DNA of 64,000 nt, from positions 18,226-82,225 of the forward strand of contig JALSOX010000025.1 of NCBI GenBank assembly GCA_026986255.1, read 5' to 3'. Positions 35,603 through 45,120 of this stretch are shown piece by piece. The position numbers and the translations under genes are program-made. Numbering within the stretch: position 1 is the first letter of the stretch; the number at the start of each line of letters is the position of its first letter. The notes below the pieces were generated by a model that made no database searches, had not been told where the DNA came from, and saw nothing but the letters and a program-made list of their open reading frames with translations. This stretch comes from Desulfurococcales archaeon (GTDB lineage: Archaea; Thermoproteota; Thermoprotei_A; Sulfolobales; NBVN01).

Positions 35603-36673
35603 ATGGGCAAACCTTGGTATGTTGGTATTTGGGAGGGCCAAGACTACCTAACGAACATCAACAGAACTCAGGAAGAAATAAAAATGATTATTGAGGCGGC
35701 CAGGGATCTAGAGCGCAAGTTCAAGTCTAAGATACCGACGCCCTATCTCGCCGGTCAGACGCTCTTCATGCTCTTCTACAACAGGTCTCTAAGAACTAGG
35801 AATAGCTTCGAAGCCGGGATATTCCAGCTGGGCGGTCACGGCAACTTCCTGAGTCCTAATGACGTCTACACGCCTACGCTACCTGAGGACATGGTTGCTT
35901 ACAAGACCGAGGCAATAAGCGACGTGGCTAGGGTGCTGAGCAGATACGGGAATGCCATCGCCATCAGGATCTACGCCGACGCCGCGAAGTGGATTATCGG
36001 TCGCGGGCACAGGATAATTGAGGAGTTCGCTAAGTGGGCAAGCATACCAGTACTGAACATGGAGGACGACATATTCCACCCCTTCCAGGCCCTAGCAGAC
36101 ATAAAGACCGCCCTTGACGTCATGCCGAACCTACGCGGCAAGAAGTTCGTGGTATCCTACGCATACTCAGGCGGACTAAAGCCTCTAGCAGTACCTCAGA
36201 GCGTTGCGCTAATAGCGGCTATGATGGGGGCCGAGGTCGTCGTGGCCCACCCGCCAGGGTTCGAGTTACAGGACGAAATAATCCAGAAGGGCAAGGAACT
36301 TGCCGACCAGTATGGTGGGTCCTTCGAAGTCACGTACAACATGAAGGAAGCATTCGAGGGTGCAGCCTTCGTGTATCCGAAGGCATGGAGCCCCAAGGGC
36401 TTCTTCCCACCATACAGCGCTGATGGGAAGGTCCACAAGGAGGAAGCTAAGGAGTACCAAGCTAAGTTTAAGGACTGGATAGTTACCATGGATCTCCTTG
36501 AGGAGGCCGGTAAGCCCTACTACATGCACTGCGGCCCCGCGGACAGAGGCATGGAGGTAACGGACGAAGTGCTGGACACCTACGAGAAATCACTGTACTT
36601 CGAGGAAGCGGAAAACAGGCTTCACGTGCAGAAGGCCGTAATGGCCATGGTAATGGGAAGTCGCTACGACTAA
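35603..36673 (+). CDS. Second carbamoyltransferase-family enzyme
   Basis: 356 residues, clearly related to but different from the upstream gene. The phosphate-binding site is SLRTR (near residue 61) instead of STRTR. The second motif is HPFQALADI near residue 158 and the third is HCGPADRG near residue 310, closer to the HCLP of true carbamoyltransferases. The amine substrate cannot be read from sequence. Carbamate kinase follows after 45 bases, so it probably releases carbamoyl phosphate for that enzyme. Confidence 0.82.
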   Translation: MGKPWYVGIWEGQDYLTNINRTQEEIKMIIEAARDLERKFKSKIPTPYLAGQTLFMLFYNRSLRTRNSFEAGIFQLGGHGNFLSPNDVYTPTLPEDMVAYKTEAISDVARVLSRYGNAIAIRIYADAAKWIIGRGHRIIEEFAKWASIPVLNMEDDIFHPFQALADIKTALDVMPNLRGKKFVVSYAYSGGLKPLAVPQSVALIAAMMGAEVVVAHPPGFELQDEIIQKGKELADQYGGSFEVTYNMKEAFEGAAFVYPKAWSPKGFFPPYSADGKVHKEEAKEYQAKFKDWIVTMDLLEEAGKPYYMHCGPADRGMEVTDEVLDTYEKSLYFEEAENRLHVQKAVMAMVMGSRYD

Positions 36674-36718
36674 GTAAAATAAAAACCAGGGTCACCATGA
36701 TACTTAGGTGGATCAAGA

Positions 36719-37681
36719 ATGGAAAGAAACGAAAAATACATACTAATAGCCTTAGGCGGTAACGCGTTCCAAACTAAAGGGGAGCCAGGCACGACCGAAA
36801 ACTACTGGAAGAACGCCTATAGAGCCGCCAATACCATAGTCCGGATAGTGAAGGAGGGCTACAAGGTAGCGATAACCCATGGAAACGGACCCCAGGTAGG
36901 CACGATACTTGAGTGGATGGAGCGCTCAAAGGACAGGATACCGCCGCTCGCAATGGACATCGCGGGCGCCATGACTCAAGGGTGGCTAGGCTACTTGCTA
37001 ATGCAGGCAATCGACAACACCCTAGTGAAGGAGGGCATCAAGGACAGCGTTAAGGGAGCCGTTGCGATAGTCAACCAAGTACTTGTAAGTAAGGATGACC
37101 CAGCATGGCAGAACCCAACAAAGTATGTTGGAAGCTACTACACTAAGGAAGAAGCGGAGAGGTTAGCCAAGGAAAAAGGGTGGGTAATAAAGCCCGACCC
37201 CCGAGGAGGGTACAGAAGGGTAGTGCCATCACCTGATCCCAAGGAGAACATAGAGGTTGGGGCAGTCAAGAAACTCATAGAGGAGGGGTGGATAGTAATA
37301 GCCTCAGGAGGCGGTGGAATACCCGTAATAAGGAATGAGGACGGCATACTGCAAGGCGTCGAGGCAGTGATTGATAAGGACCTAGCAGGCGAGGTACTAG
37401 CAACCGCACTTGGCGTAGGCACCTTCGTTATACTCACGGATGTTGACGGCGCATACATAAATTACGGTAAACCCAACCAGAAGAGGCTGGATGTGGTAAC
37501 AGTCTCTGAGCTTGAGAAGTATTATAGGGAAGGCCACTTCAAGCCGGGATCCATGGGACCAAAGGTGCTAGCAGCCATAAGGTTCATCAAACACGGCGGT
37601 AAGAAAGCAATGATCGGGCACCTACAGAAAGGATACGAAGTAATCAAGGGCGAATCCGGAACAACGGTTGTACCTGATTAA
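36719..37681 (+). CDS. arcC: Carbamate kinase
   Basis: 320 residues of the amino-acid-kinase fold. Start motif ALGGNAFQ near residue 12, THGNGPQVG near residue 59, ASGGGGIPV near residue 198 and TDVDGAYINYG near residue 240. It converts carbamoyl phosphate plus ADP to ATP, CO2 and ammonia, so with the two carbamoyltransferases it gives substrate-level phosphorylation. YqeA, its counterpart, occurs in the bacterial ygeW-ssnA cluster. Confidence 0.95.
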   Translation: MERNEKYILIALGGNAFQTKGEPGTTENYWKNAYRAANTIVRIVKEGYKVAITHGNGPQVGTILEWMERSKDRIPPLAMDIAGAMTQGWLGYLLMQAIDNTLVKEGIKDSVKGAVAIVNQVLVSKDDPAWQNPTKYVGSYYTKEEAERLAKEKGWVIKPDPRGGYRRVVPSPDPKENIEVGAVKKLIEEGWIVIASGGGGIPVIRNEDGILQGVEAVIDKDLAGEVLATALGVGTFVILTDVDGAYINYGKPNQKRLDVVTVSELEKYYREGHFKPGSMGPKVLAAIRFIKHGGKKAMIGHLQKGYEVIKGESGTTVVPD

Positions 37682-37869
37682 CGAACTTAACCTTTTCAAT
37701 ATCCATCGTTTTTCAGGAAGGAGTAAAGAGTTCCTTTTTCTGTGACGGCATTAAATGATCCTCGGGGGCTTTAGTTATTGAGGAAGTGCATCTGTTAATA
37801 TTTATCACTTTACAATAAACGAATACTTAATAAAATTAACAGAGAGTCTTTGAATGAGGGCATAGTTTT

Positions 37870-39258
37870 ATGCGTGAGAAGGTGGACAAACTCATAAATA
37901 ATGCATTAATAGTTACGATGAATAAGGATAGGGCGGTAATACCTCGCGGTTACGTTGCCATTTCTGAAGGAAAAATTGCGGACGTAGGTGTTGGTGACGG
38001 TAAATCCAAGTATGATGCTGAGGAAGTAATTGAGGTGAAAAGGCAGGTCATCACTCCGGGCTTTATATGCGCGCACACTCATTTCTACGGAATATTACTC
38101 ACAGGCTCACCTTGGTTCGGAGTTATAGAGCCCCCATCCGATTTCCAGCAAAACCTTCAAAGGATTTGGTGGGCTTTAGATGAATCGCTGACATACGAGG
38201 ACATCTACATTAGTGCGTTGCTGGGGGCGATGATGCTTGCAAGGACAGGTACAACGTTCTTTAAGGACCTGCTGGACGCTCCGAACGCCATTGAGGGCTC
38301 GCTGGATTACATAGAGAAGGCTGTTAACGAAGTAGGCATTAGGGGATTCGCGGGCTTCTCAGTAACGCAGAGGAGAAGTGTAGAGGAGGGCTACCAAGGA
38401 ATAAAAGAGAACGAGCGCTTCGCGAAGAAAACCTGGAGCAATAAAGACACTAAGGTCAAGGGAGTCTTCACGGTACATGCATCATTCACGGTAACGGACG
38501 AGATACTTATGCGGACAAAAGAGTTAGCGGACAGGTACGGTACGATATACGCTCTCCACGTTGAGGAGGGATTAATAGATGTGTACCACAGTATAGAAAG
38601 GTATGGGAAACGCCCCATCGAAAGAATGCGTGACATAGGCTTCCTTTCACCGAGGTTGCTTGCAATACACGTCGTGCAAGCTATCGAGGATGAGCTAAGG
38701 ATGCTTAAGGAATTCGACGTTAAGGTAGCTCACAACCCCATGAGCAATATGATAAACGGTGTGGGCGTACCTCCCGTCCCTAAGATGTTGGATATGGGAA
38801 TAACCGTTGGTATAGGGAATGACGGGTATATCATGGACGTATTCGACAACATGAGGACAACTTACCTACTACATAAGGTGGCGTTAAAGGATCCGCGAGT
38901 AATGCCGATCGATAAGGTTGTTGAGATGGCGACGATAGATGCGGCAAAGGTGCTTGGAGTGGATGATCGCATTGGCTCCATTGAGCCGGGTAAGGATGCA
39001 GACATAACAATAATAGTGCCTGACTTCGTACACACACCTCTCGATGAGAGGACAGTGTATGGTCACTTAGTGAATACGTTCACAGGGAATGATGTGTGGG
39101 GAGTGTTAGTTGAGGGTGAGTGGGTAACGAGGGAAAGGAAACTTGTTAATGTGGATGTTGAGGAGGTCATGGAACGTGCGCATAAAGTGATTAACAGATT
39201 ATGGGAGCGAATGCTATCTATGGAGCCCAAGTATAAGATCGAGTACCTTAAACTATGA
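37870..39258 (+). CDS. ssnA: SsnA-type amidohydrolase
   Basis: 462 residues. Metal-binding HTHFYG near residue 74, then histidines in VHASFTV and LHVEEG, IHVVQA, and GNDG near residue 317. The segment from the PGF.CAH motif through DFQQNL..WWALDESL and the VAHNPMSNMINGVG motif resembles E. coli SsnA more than ordinary adenine/guanine deaminases or AtzA. SsnA belongs to the bacterial urate-degradation gene set. One His of the usual first metal pair is kept (HTH). Confidence 0.82.
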   Translation: MREKVDKLINNALIVTMNKDRAVIPRGYVAISEGKIADVGVGDGKSKYDAEEVIEVKRQVITPGFICAHTHFYGILLTGSPWFGVIEPPSDFQQNLQRIWWALDESLTYEDIYISALLGAMMLARTGTTFFKDLLDAPNAIEGSLDYIEKAVNEVGIRGFAGFSVTQRRSVEEGYQGIKENERFAKKTWSNKDTKVKGVFTVHASFTVTDEILMRTKELADRYGTIYALHVEEGLIDVYHSIERYGKRPIERMRDIGFLSPRLLAIHVVQAIEDELRMLKEFDVKVAHNPMSNMINGVGVPPVPKMLDMGITVGIGNDGYIMDVFDNMRTTYLLHKVALKDPRVMPIDKVVEMATIDAAKVLGVDDRIGSIEPGKDADITIIVPDFVHTPLDERTVYGHLVNTFTGNDVWGVLVEGEWVTRERKLVNVDVEEVMERAHKVINRLWERMLSMEPKYKIEYLKL

Positions 39259-39280
39259 GCTTTTGTGAGGTGATTCAGGT

Positions 39281-40495
39281 ATGGTGGACATAACGGTCGA
39301 AATAGCCGGTTTAAAGTTTAAGAACCCCATAATGAACGCAGCGTGCCCCATCTCAAGAGACGGTAAGGCGATGGAGGAGCTGGCTGCTGGTGGTGCGGGA
39401 GGTATAGTGTCAAAGACAATAGGCGTGGTGCCGGCAAAGGTGCCGAGACCCCACATGGGTGTAGTGAATCGGGGCCAGCTCACAGTACTGACACCGGTAA
39501 GGAGGGGTGAGGGGCTCGAGACCAAGGTAACGCGTATACGCGGTGCATACTATGGGTTCCTGAACGCTGAACTATGGACTGACTTACCACCAGAGCAGTG
39601 GTTCGAGAAAGAATTGCCGTATGCAAGGAGGGTTGCTGAGCGCTATGGCATACCCCTCCTAGCAAGCATAGGGTACAAAGCACAGGAATTAGCTGAGTTA
39701 GGGCCTAAAGCTGTGAAGGCGGGAGCGCAGGGCGTTGAGTTCTCAACTCACTACTTAGGGCACGACTATACACCGGTTGTTGAGTCAGCTAAGGCTCTTA
39801 GGGAGGCTGTCGACGTACCTATATTCCCCAAGTTAAGTCCGCACATCTGGGGTCTCAAGGACTTAGTGAGAGAGCTTGAGAAGGTAGGGGTTGACGGTAT
39901 CGTAGCCATAAATACGTTGGGGCCAGCGCTTCACATCGACATAGAGACCGGTAGACCAATAATGGGAGGGCCTCATGGTCACGGCTGGTTATCGGGACCA
40001 GCCCTCAAGCCTGTGGGCATAGCCACCGTAGCTGAGATAGCCAAGGTCACGAAGCTCCCTATAATAGGTGTTGGCGGGATATCTCAGCCGGAAGATGTCA
40101 TAGAATACATAATGGCTGGTGCGTCAGCCGTTCAGGTGTGTACTCAAGCAATAGTTGAGGGCCCTAAAGTATTCAGAAGACTAGCTGAGGGCGTTGCTGC
40201 ATGGTTAAAAGAGCACGGGTATACCTCGCTGGAAGACATAAGGGGTAAGGCCCTCAAGTACCTGACAGACCCAGCTGGTTGGTATGAAGTCAAGAACCCC
40301 GTAGTCGACGAGTCAAAATGCATAGGATGCGCGTTATGCGAACAGTCATGTATTTACGATGCCGTGCATGTGCAGGAAACTAACGGTAGGAAAGTGGCTG
40401 TGGTCGACAAGTCAAAATGCTACGGTTGCGGACTTTGCACAACCCTATGCCCAACTAGGGCCATTCACTTCCCTGAAGACTACTGGCCCAAGTAA
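39281..40495 (+). CDS. preA: PreA-type dihydropyrimidine dehydrogenase subunit with ferredoxin domain
   Basis: 404 residues: a dihydroorotate-dehydrogenase-like FMN barrel (about 1-325; NPIMNAACPISRDG, FPKLSPH, VGGISQPEDV) followed by two 4Fe-4S motifs, CIGCALCEQSC near residue 347 and CYGCGLCTTLC near residue 379. PreA reduces or oxidises pyrimidine bases with a PreT partner, which is not visible here. The ferredoxin part fits an anaerobe passing electrons to ferredoxin. Start ATG 39281, 22 bases after ssnA. Confidence 0.87.
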   Translation: MVDITVEIAGLKFKNPIMNAACPISRDGKAMEELAAGGAGGIVSKTIGVVPAKVPRPHMGVVNRGQLTVLTPVRRGEGLETKVTRIRGAYYGFLNAELWTDLPPEQWFEKELPYARRVAERYGIPLLASIGYKAQELAELGPKAVKAGAQGVEFSTHYLGHDYTPVVESAKALREAVDVPIFPKLSPHIWGLKDLVRELEKVGVDGIVAINTLGPALHIDIETGRPIMGGPHGHGWLSGPALKPVGIATVAEIAKVTKLPIIGVGGISQPEDVIEYIMAGASAVQVCTQAIVEGPKVFRRLAEGVAAWLKEHGYTSLEDIRGKALKYLTDPAGWYEVKNPVVDESKCIGCALCEQSCIYDAVHVQETNGRKVAVVDKSKCYGCGLCTTLCPTRAIHFPEDYWPK

Positions 40496-40646
40496 CATTC
40501 CCCCGCGAAACACCCCGTAAACCAGCCTAACCTTTTAATTGAAGCTAGCAAACAACTCTATGTTTCCTTGGCTTTACATGGTCGAATCAGCCAAGGTAAT
40601 GCTTTAGCCTACGTTAAAACTCCTTTAAAAACCTGCATGCCTCTCA

Positions 40647-41939
40647 GTGAATGAGGTAAGGGTAATGACGAAGCACATAATGTATTTGCAGTGCTCAAGG
40701 TGCGGTAAGAAATACTATTACGATGAGAAACCCATAACCTGCGTTAACAATGACCTCGGAAGGCTGGACATAGTCTACGATTACGAGGCCCTGAAGGAGT
40801 TCTACACGCGTGACTACGTAACTAAGAAACCCCTAATTAATCAATGGAAATACTTTGACCTCCTCCCCCCAACTAAAGAAGAGAACATAGTAACCTTAGG
40901 TGAGGGTGCAACCCCCCTCATAAGGGCGAATAGGTTAGCAGAGAAGTTAGGCATAAGGAAGCTTTGGCTGAAGGATGAGACCCGGAACCCCACGGCCTCA
41001 TTTAAGGATAGGGGCATGTCAGTATCGGTTAGCGTAGCTAAGGAGTTCGGGTTTAAAAGAGCCACAACTGCATCATCGGGCAACGCGGCCGCGGCCCTCG
41101 CAGCCTACGCCGCCAAGGCGGGAATGGAGGTTTACGCTTTCGTCATAGAGCAAGCCGGGTACGGCAAAATAGCGCAACTACTGTTCTACGGTGCCCGCGT
41201 CTTTAAGGTTAAGGGTCTTGGACGTGAAGACCCTACAGTGAAGTTAATGAAATTAACATACGAAAAATTTGGCTTCTACCCGTCCCCAAGCTTCGGGCCG
41301 TTTAATCCGTACCAAATTGAAGGTCCGAAGGCAATATCGTATGAAATAGTAGAGCAGATGAACTGGGAGGTTCCTGACTGGGTCTTCATACCCGTAGGCG
41401 CAGCCTCCCTACTTACTGGCGTGTGGAAAGGGTTCCGGGACTATCGTGAATTAGGACTCATAGATAAGATGCCGCGCTTATTCGCTGTACAGTCAAAGGG
41501 TAACCCTCCCTTCGTTAGGGCATTCAAGGAAGGCCAAGATCCATATAACATCAAGCCGTGGGATAAGCCTCACACGATAGCTTGGGGGCTAGAGGATCCA
41601 TACCCGTGGGACGGTGATGCGGGAATAATGGCTTTAAGAACAACGAACGGAGATGCTGAGGAAGTGAGTGATGACCTAATACTCAAGGCCATGAAGTGGC
41701 TAGCACAATACGAAGGTATATTCGCAGAGCCCTCTGGAGCGGCAGGACTAGCTGGCTTAATGGTAGCGCTTGAAGATGGCAGGGTAGGTAGGGATGACGA
41801 AGTTGTTGTGCTAGTCACTGGTCATGGTTTAAAGGACCCTGATATAGTCAAGGAAACTGCTGGGGACGCACCAACAATTAACCCAGACCTTAATGAATTC
41901 AAGGAAGTCCTAAGGAAGAGGTACGGCGTTCAACTCTAA
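40647..41939 (+). CDS. Threonine synthase-family PLP enzyme
   Basis: 430 residues, or ten-odd fewer if a later start is used. N-terminal zinc-ribbon-like segment (CSRCGKKYYY...C), PLP-lysine motif TASFKDRG near residue 118, SSGNAAAA near residue 147 and a C-terminal AEPSGAAG. This is the fold-type II threonine synthase group. It may simply be threonine synthase. Its position after preA invites comparison with YgeX, the diaminopropionate ammonia-lyase of the bacterial cluster, but the motifs are those of ThrC. Confidence 0.85.
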   Translation: MNEVRVMTKHIMYLQCSRCGKKYYYDEKPITCVNNDLGRLDIVYDYEALKEFYTRDYVTKKPLINQWKYFDLLPPTKEENIVTLGEGATPLIRANRLAEKLGIRKLWLKDETRNPTASFKDRGMSVSVSVAKEFGFKRATTASSGNAAAALAAYAAKAGMEVYAFVIEQAGYGKIAQLLFYGARVFKVKGLGREDPTVKLMKLTYEKFGFYPSPSFGPFNPYQIEGPKAISYEIVEQMNWEVPDWVFIPVGAASLLTGVWKGFRDYRELGLIDKMPRLFAVQSKGNPPFVRAFKEGQDPYNIKPWDKPHTIAWGLEDPYPWDGDAGIMALRTTNGDAEEVSDDLILKAMKWLAQYEGIFAEPSGAAGLAGLMVALEDGRVGRDDEVVVLVTGHGLKDPDIVKETAGDAPTINPDLNEFKEVLRKRYGVQL

Positions 41940-42000
41940 TATGGATTTCCCGCAATTTCGGACTAACTTATCCTTTTAAGCCTAGACCTACGGAGAATTA

Positions 42001-43011
42001 ATGGCGGTTTTGGTGGCTGAGAAGCAACCAGTGATGTCAATAAATAGTGACGGAGGTATAATAATAGATTCTACGGTAATCATAGACGGTCATGAGGATC
42101 TATTGCCGAGGGTCATAACACACATACACTCCGACCACATAAGAAGGCTCAGAGCATCCGTTCAAAAATCAAGCCTACTTATAGGCACGCCATTAACTCT
42201 GGAATGGTTAAAGGTTCTGGGCTTCAAAATTCCTGACTCAAAGATCGTGCCACTAAACTACGACCAAAGCATAGAGTTGGGGGAGCTGAAGATATTGCTA
42301 AGGGAGGCAAACCACATACCGGGAACAGCTCAGGTCGTCGTAGAGACCACGGATCAACGCATAGTGTACACAAGCGACTTCAAAAAGCCGGGTGAACGAA
42401 CACCTATCCTAAGTGCTGATACACTAGTGATTGACGCTGTCTATGGAGACCCGACGTTTCGGAGGCCCTTCGATGATTACATAGATGAAGTGCTGACGGA
42501 CCTCATAAGGGAGTTACTTGCTAAGGGCCCTGTATACGTTTATGGTTACTACGGTAAGGTGCAGGAAGTAATGGATATACTCAGGAGGAATGGCCTAGAC
42601 GCCCCCTTCGTGCTAAGCCATAAGCAGTACGTACTAGCGAAGGTGGCTGAGAGGTTCGGCATGAAATTCGGAGATTATCTACACGCCAACTCCAGGGAGG
42701 CGGAGGATGTAATGCGTGACGGTTGGTATGTATACTTCACGCACTTAGCAGCATCAAGACGCACACCTAACGGATTAGGTAATCACGTATTGCTGAGTGG
42801 CTGGGAGTTTAATAAGCCCTTCAAAAGGCTCGGAAGCAGGAGATGGTTGGTTGCCTTCAGCGATCATGCTGACTTCATGGGCTTAGTTAGGTATGTTGAG
42901 GACGCTAAGCCGGAGCAAGTCATAGTCAATGCTCGAAGAAGTACTGCTGGCGAGAAGTTTGGGGATTACGTAGCAAAGAAGCTTGGCATTAAGGTAAAAT
43001 TACTCCCTTAG
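42001..43011 (+). CDS. Metallo-beta-lactamase-fold exonuclease-like protein
   Basis: 336 residues. Zinc motif HIHSDH near residue 41, NHIPGTAQ near residue 101, YTSDFK near residue 123 and a C-terminal SDHADF near residue 297. This is the pattern of SNM1/CPSF-type nucleases and of the ligase-associated exonuclease branch. Leaderless-looking start at ATG 42001, with a TTTTAAGCC TATA-like core about 25 bases upstream. It is convergent with the R15P isomerase gene, overlapping by 12 bases. Confidence 0.82.
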   Translation: MAVLVAEKQPVMSINSDGGIIIDSTVIIDGHEDLLPRVITHIHSDHIRRLRASVQKSSLLIGTPLTLEWLKVLGFKIPDSKIVPLNYDQSIELGELKILLREANHIPGTAQVVVETTDQRIVYTSDFKKPGERTPILSADTLVIDAVYGDPTFRRPFDDYIDEVLTDLIRELLAKGPVYVYGYYGKVQEVMDILRRNGLDAPFVLSHKQYVLAKVAERFGMKFGDYLHANSREAEDVMRDGWYVYFTHLAASRRTPNGLGNHVLLSGWEFNKPFKRLGSRRWLVAFSDHADFMGLVRYVEDAKPEQVIVNARRSTAGEKFGDYVAKKLGIKVKLLP

Positions 43012-44007
43012 CTCCTCGTACTTAAACTCAACCTGCTCTCGGGATAGGACGTCACTTATGCTTAGTCCGTACTCCTCCATAAGTATTAATATAGCTGCTT
43101 GAGGCGGTATGATTCCCTTCTCCGTTATTATTGCGTCTATGTACTCCGGTGGTGTGACGTCGAAGACAGGATTATACACCTTCACCTGAGGGTTAGCCCT
43201 CAGCCATTCATCCTCCACTATCTCGCGAGGATCCCTCACTTCAATAGGCACTAGTTCTCCTATGACTGTCTGCGGGCTAAACTTGTATGTCTCGGCCGCT
43301 ACGTAGAGCCTTACCCTAGCTTCCTTCGCAGCTAAGGCTACGAGAGATGTGCCTATCTTATTTATTACCGCGCCATTGGCAGCTATGGTGTCAGCACCAA
43401 CAACGACCTTATTCACACGCTTCATGAAGTACCTCACCGCTGAATCAGGTATTAGTATGACGTCAAGCCCTGCATCAGCTAGCGCCTTGGCGGTAATTAG
43501 GCCCTGCATCTTCGGCCTAGTCTCCTTAACATATACCTTACTCACCTTGCCCTGATTATGTGCTTCCACAATGACGGACACAGCCGCTGTACTGTGACAG
43601 TGAGTCATTATGACGTCTCCGTTCTCTATACGCTTTGCGCCGAGTTCCGCAATCACCTTAACAGCGTTCTTGGAATACTCTATGAACTCCTCCGCAGCCG
43701 TTATCACTATCTGCTTAGCCTCCTCAACGCTCTCGGGGGTCGCTCTGAGTAGCCTAGTCATTACGTACGATACTGCGTTCGGTAGTGATACGGCTGTGGG
43801 TCTCGCAGACTTAACGTACTCGGCAACCTTTCTCATGTAGTTTATGAAATCCTTGACATCACTGCCTTTGTATTCTTCGGCAGCGATAGCTAATGCCTTA
43901 GCTCCCGCCCTGGCGATTCTTCCGGCCCCTCTAATGATCATTGTCCGTATGTCTTCCCTTATCCTCTTAACTCCCTTAGGGAGTGCGTTAGTATTAAATC
44001 CTGTCAT
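43000..44007 (-). CDS. Ribose-1,5-bisphosphate isomerase (aIF2B-like)
   Basis: 335 residues from ATG 44007, which has GAGGTGAGG upstream; the frame extends to 44061. aIF2B/M1Pi fold: THCHST with the catalytic-type Cys, VVGADTIAANGAVINKIGT with the catalytic-type Asp, and FDVTPPEYIDAIITE near the C-terminus. In Thermococcus this enzyme makes ribulose-1,5-bisphosphate in the AMP/pentose-bisphosphate pathway. Its start overlaps the stop of its upstream paralogue. Confidence 0.83.
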   Translation of the reverse strand: MTGFNTNALPKGVKRIREDIRTMIIRGAGRIARAGAKALAIAAEEYKGSDVKDFINYMRKVAEYVKSARPTAVSLPNAVSYVMTRLLRATPESVEEAKQIVITAAEEFIEYSKNAVKVIAELGAKRIENGDVIMTHCHSTAAVSVIVEAHNQGKVSKVYVKETRPKMQGLITAKALADAGLDVILIPDSAVRYFMKRVNKVVVGADTIAANGAVINKIGTSLVALAAKEARVRLYVAAETYKFSPQTVIGELVPIEVRDPREIVEDEWLRANPQVKVYNPVFDVTPPEYIDAIITEKGIIPPQAAILILMEEYGLSISDVLSREQVEFKYEELRE

Positions 44008-45002
44008 AGTTTCCTCACCTCCGAAACGAGTGATTCTATGCTTGGAACCTTCGGGGGCCAACCATACACCTCTTTAATTAGTAGTGGAACGGCTTGGGGA
44101 GCTATGACCCCAACCTCCGTTATTATTGCGTCTATGTACTCCGGTGGTGTGACGTCGAAGAGTGGGGCGCGGACCAACACCTTACCGGCTAACTCACTTA
44201 CTCTGTCCTTAGGGATTATGAGGTTAGCGTCACTTAGTACAACCCCCTCTATTAGTTCGCCGAAGACTGTCTCCAGCCCCATTTTATAAGTGCCGGCCGT
44301 GACGTAAAGCCTTACTCTGGCCTCCTTCGCCGCTAACGCTATTGCTGAGGTTCCTACCTTATTGACAACAGCGCCGTTTGCGGCCACGGCATCGGCGCTT
44401 ACGAAGACCTTACTTATGCGTTTCATCACGAACCGGACAGCGGAATCAACGATGAGCGTAGTGTCTATGCCTAATTTACTGATCTTGGTTGCAGCGATCT
44501 TTCCTTCCCCTATTGGTCGTGACTCGGTAACGTACACAGAGAACTTTACTCCCCTATCGTACGCCTTCTTGAATAACTCCAGTATTGTACTGCTGTATGA
44601 GTGAGTTAGGACAACATCACCATCCGTTATTCTCCGGGAACCTAGTGTGGCGACGCATTCCTTCACCATCTCAACGCGCTCTATGATCCCGTTAATAATC
44701 CTAGGAACGTGACCCACCGCTTCATCAACGCCCTTCTCCTTAGCTAGCCGTATGAACTCCTCTAGAAACTCACGTGTTAGGTTCACCATTACTATGGATG
44801 TTGGGCGCGCTTGAATCATTAGAGGGATCGCCACCCGAATAAAGTGTGGAAACCCGCTATCGCATTTCTCAGCGGCCTTCTTCAGTATGTTAAGTACCTG
44901 GTACGCTGCCTCTGTAGAGCCCATAATCCTCCCTTCCCTCAGATTCCTTGCAATTCTCTCTGTTTCCTTAAGGAATTCATCACACTTGGGTCTGCCTTCC
45001 AT
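44004..45002 (-). CDS. aIF2B/R15P-isomerase paralogue lacking the catalytic Cys
   Basis: 332 residues, tandem paralogue of the downstream gene (shared FDVTPPEYIDAIITE, SADAVAANGAVVNKVGTSA, LAAKEARVRLYV). At the position of THCHST it has THSYSST, so the catalytic-type cysteine is replaced by serine while the Asp is kept. This is how initiation-factor-2B-like members look, so it is probably a regulatory aIF2B-type protein or a subunit of a hetero-oligomer, not an isomerase on its own. Confidence 0.8.
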   Translation of the reverse strand: MEGRPKCDEFLKETERIARNLREGRIMGSTEAAYQVLNILKKAAEKCDSGFPHFIRVAIPLMIQARPTSIVMVNLTREFLEEFIRLAKEKGVDEAVGHVPRIINGIIERVEMVKECVATLGSRRITDGDVVLTHSYSSTILELFKKAYDRGVKFSVYVTESRPIGEGKIAATKISKLGIDTTLIVDSAVRFVMKRISKVFVSADAVAANGAVVNKVGTSAIALAAKEARVRLYVTAGTYKMGLETVFGELIEGVVLSDANLIIPKDRVSELAGKVLVRAPLFDVTPPEYIDAIITEVGVIAPQAVPLLIKEVYGWPPKVPSIESLVSEVRKL

Positions 45003-45120
45003 CAGAAACCATCACCTATACGAAATTACGGATGGAATGCTAATTAAACTATCACAAAACATTAATTAACTTCTTGATTATGGAAAGCGCATTCCACTCG
45101 TAGCACATGTAAGCTTGCTG

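Noticed and set aside
37682..37869. Riboswitch or leader structure upstream of ssnA
   Set aside because: AT-rich sequence with only weak pairings; a promoter-like CTTAATAAAATTA is the only element seen.
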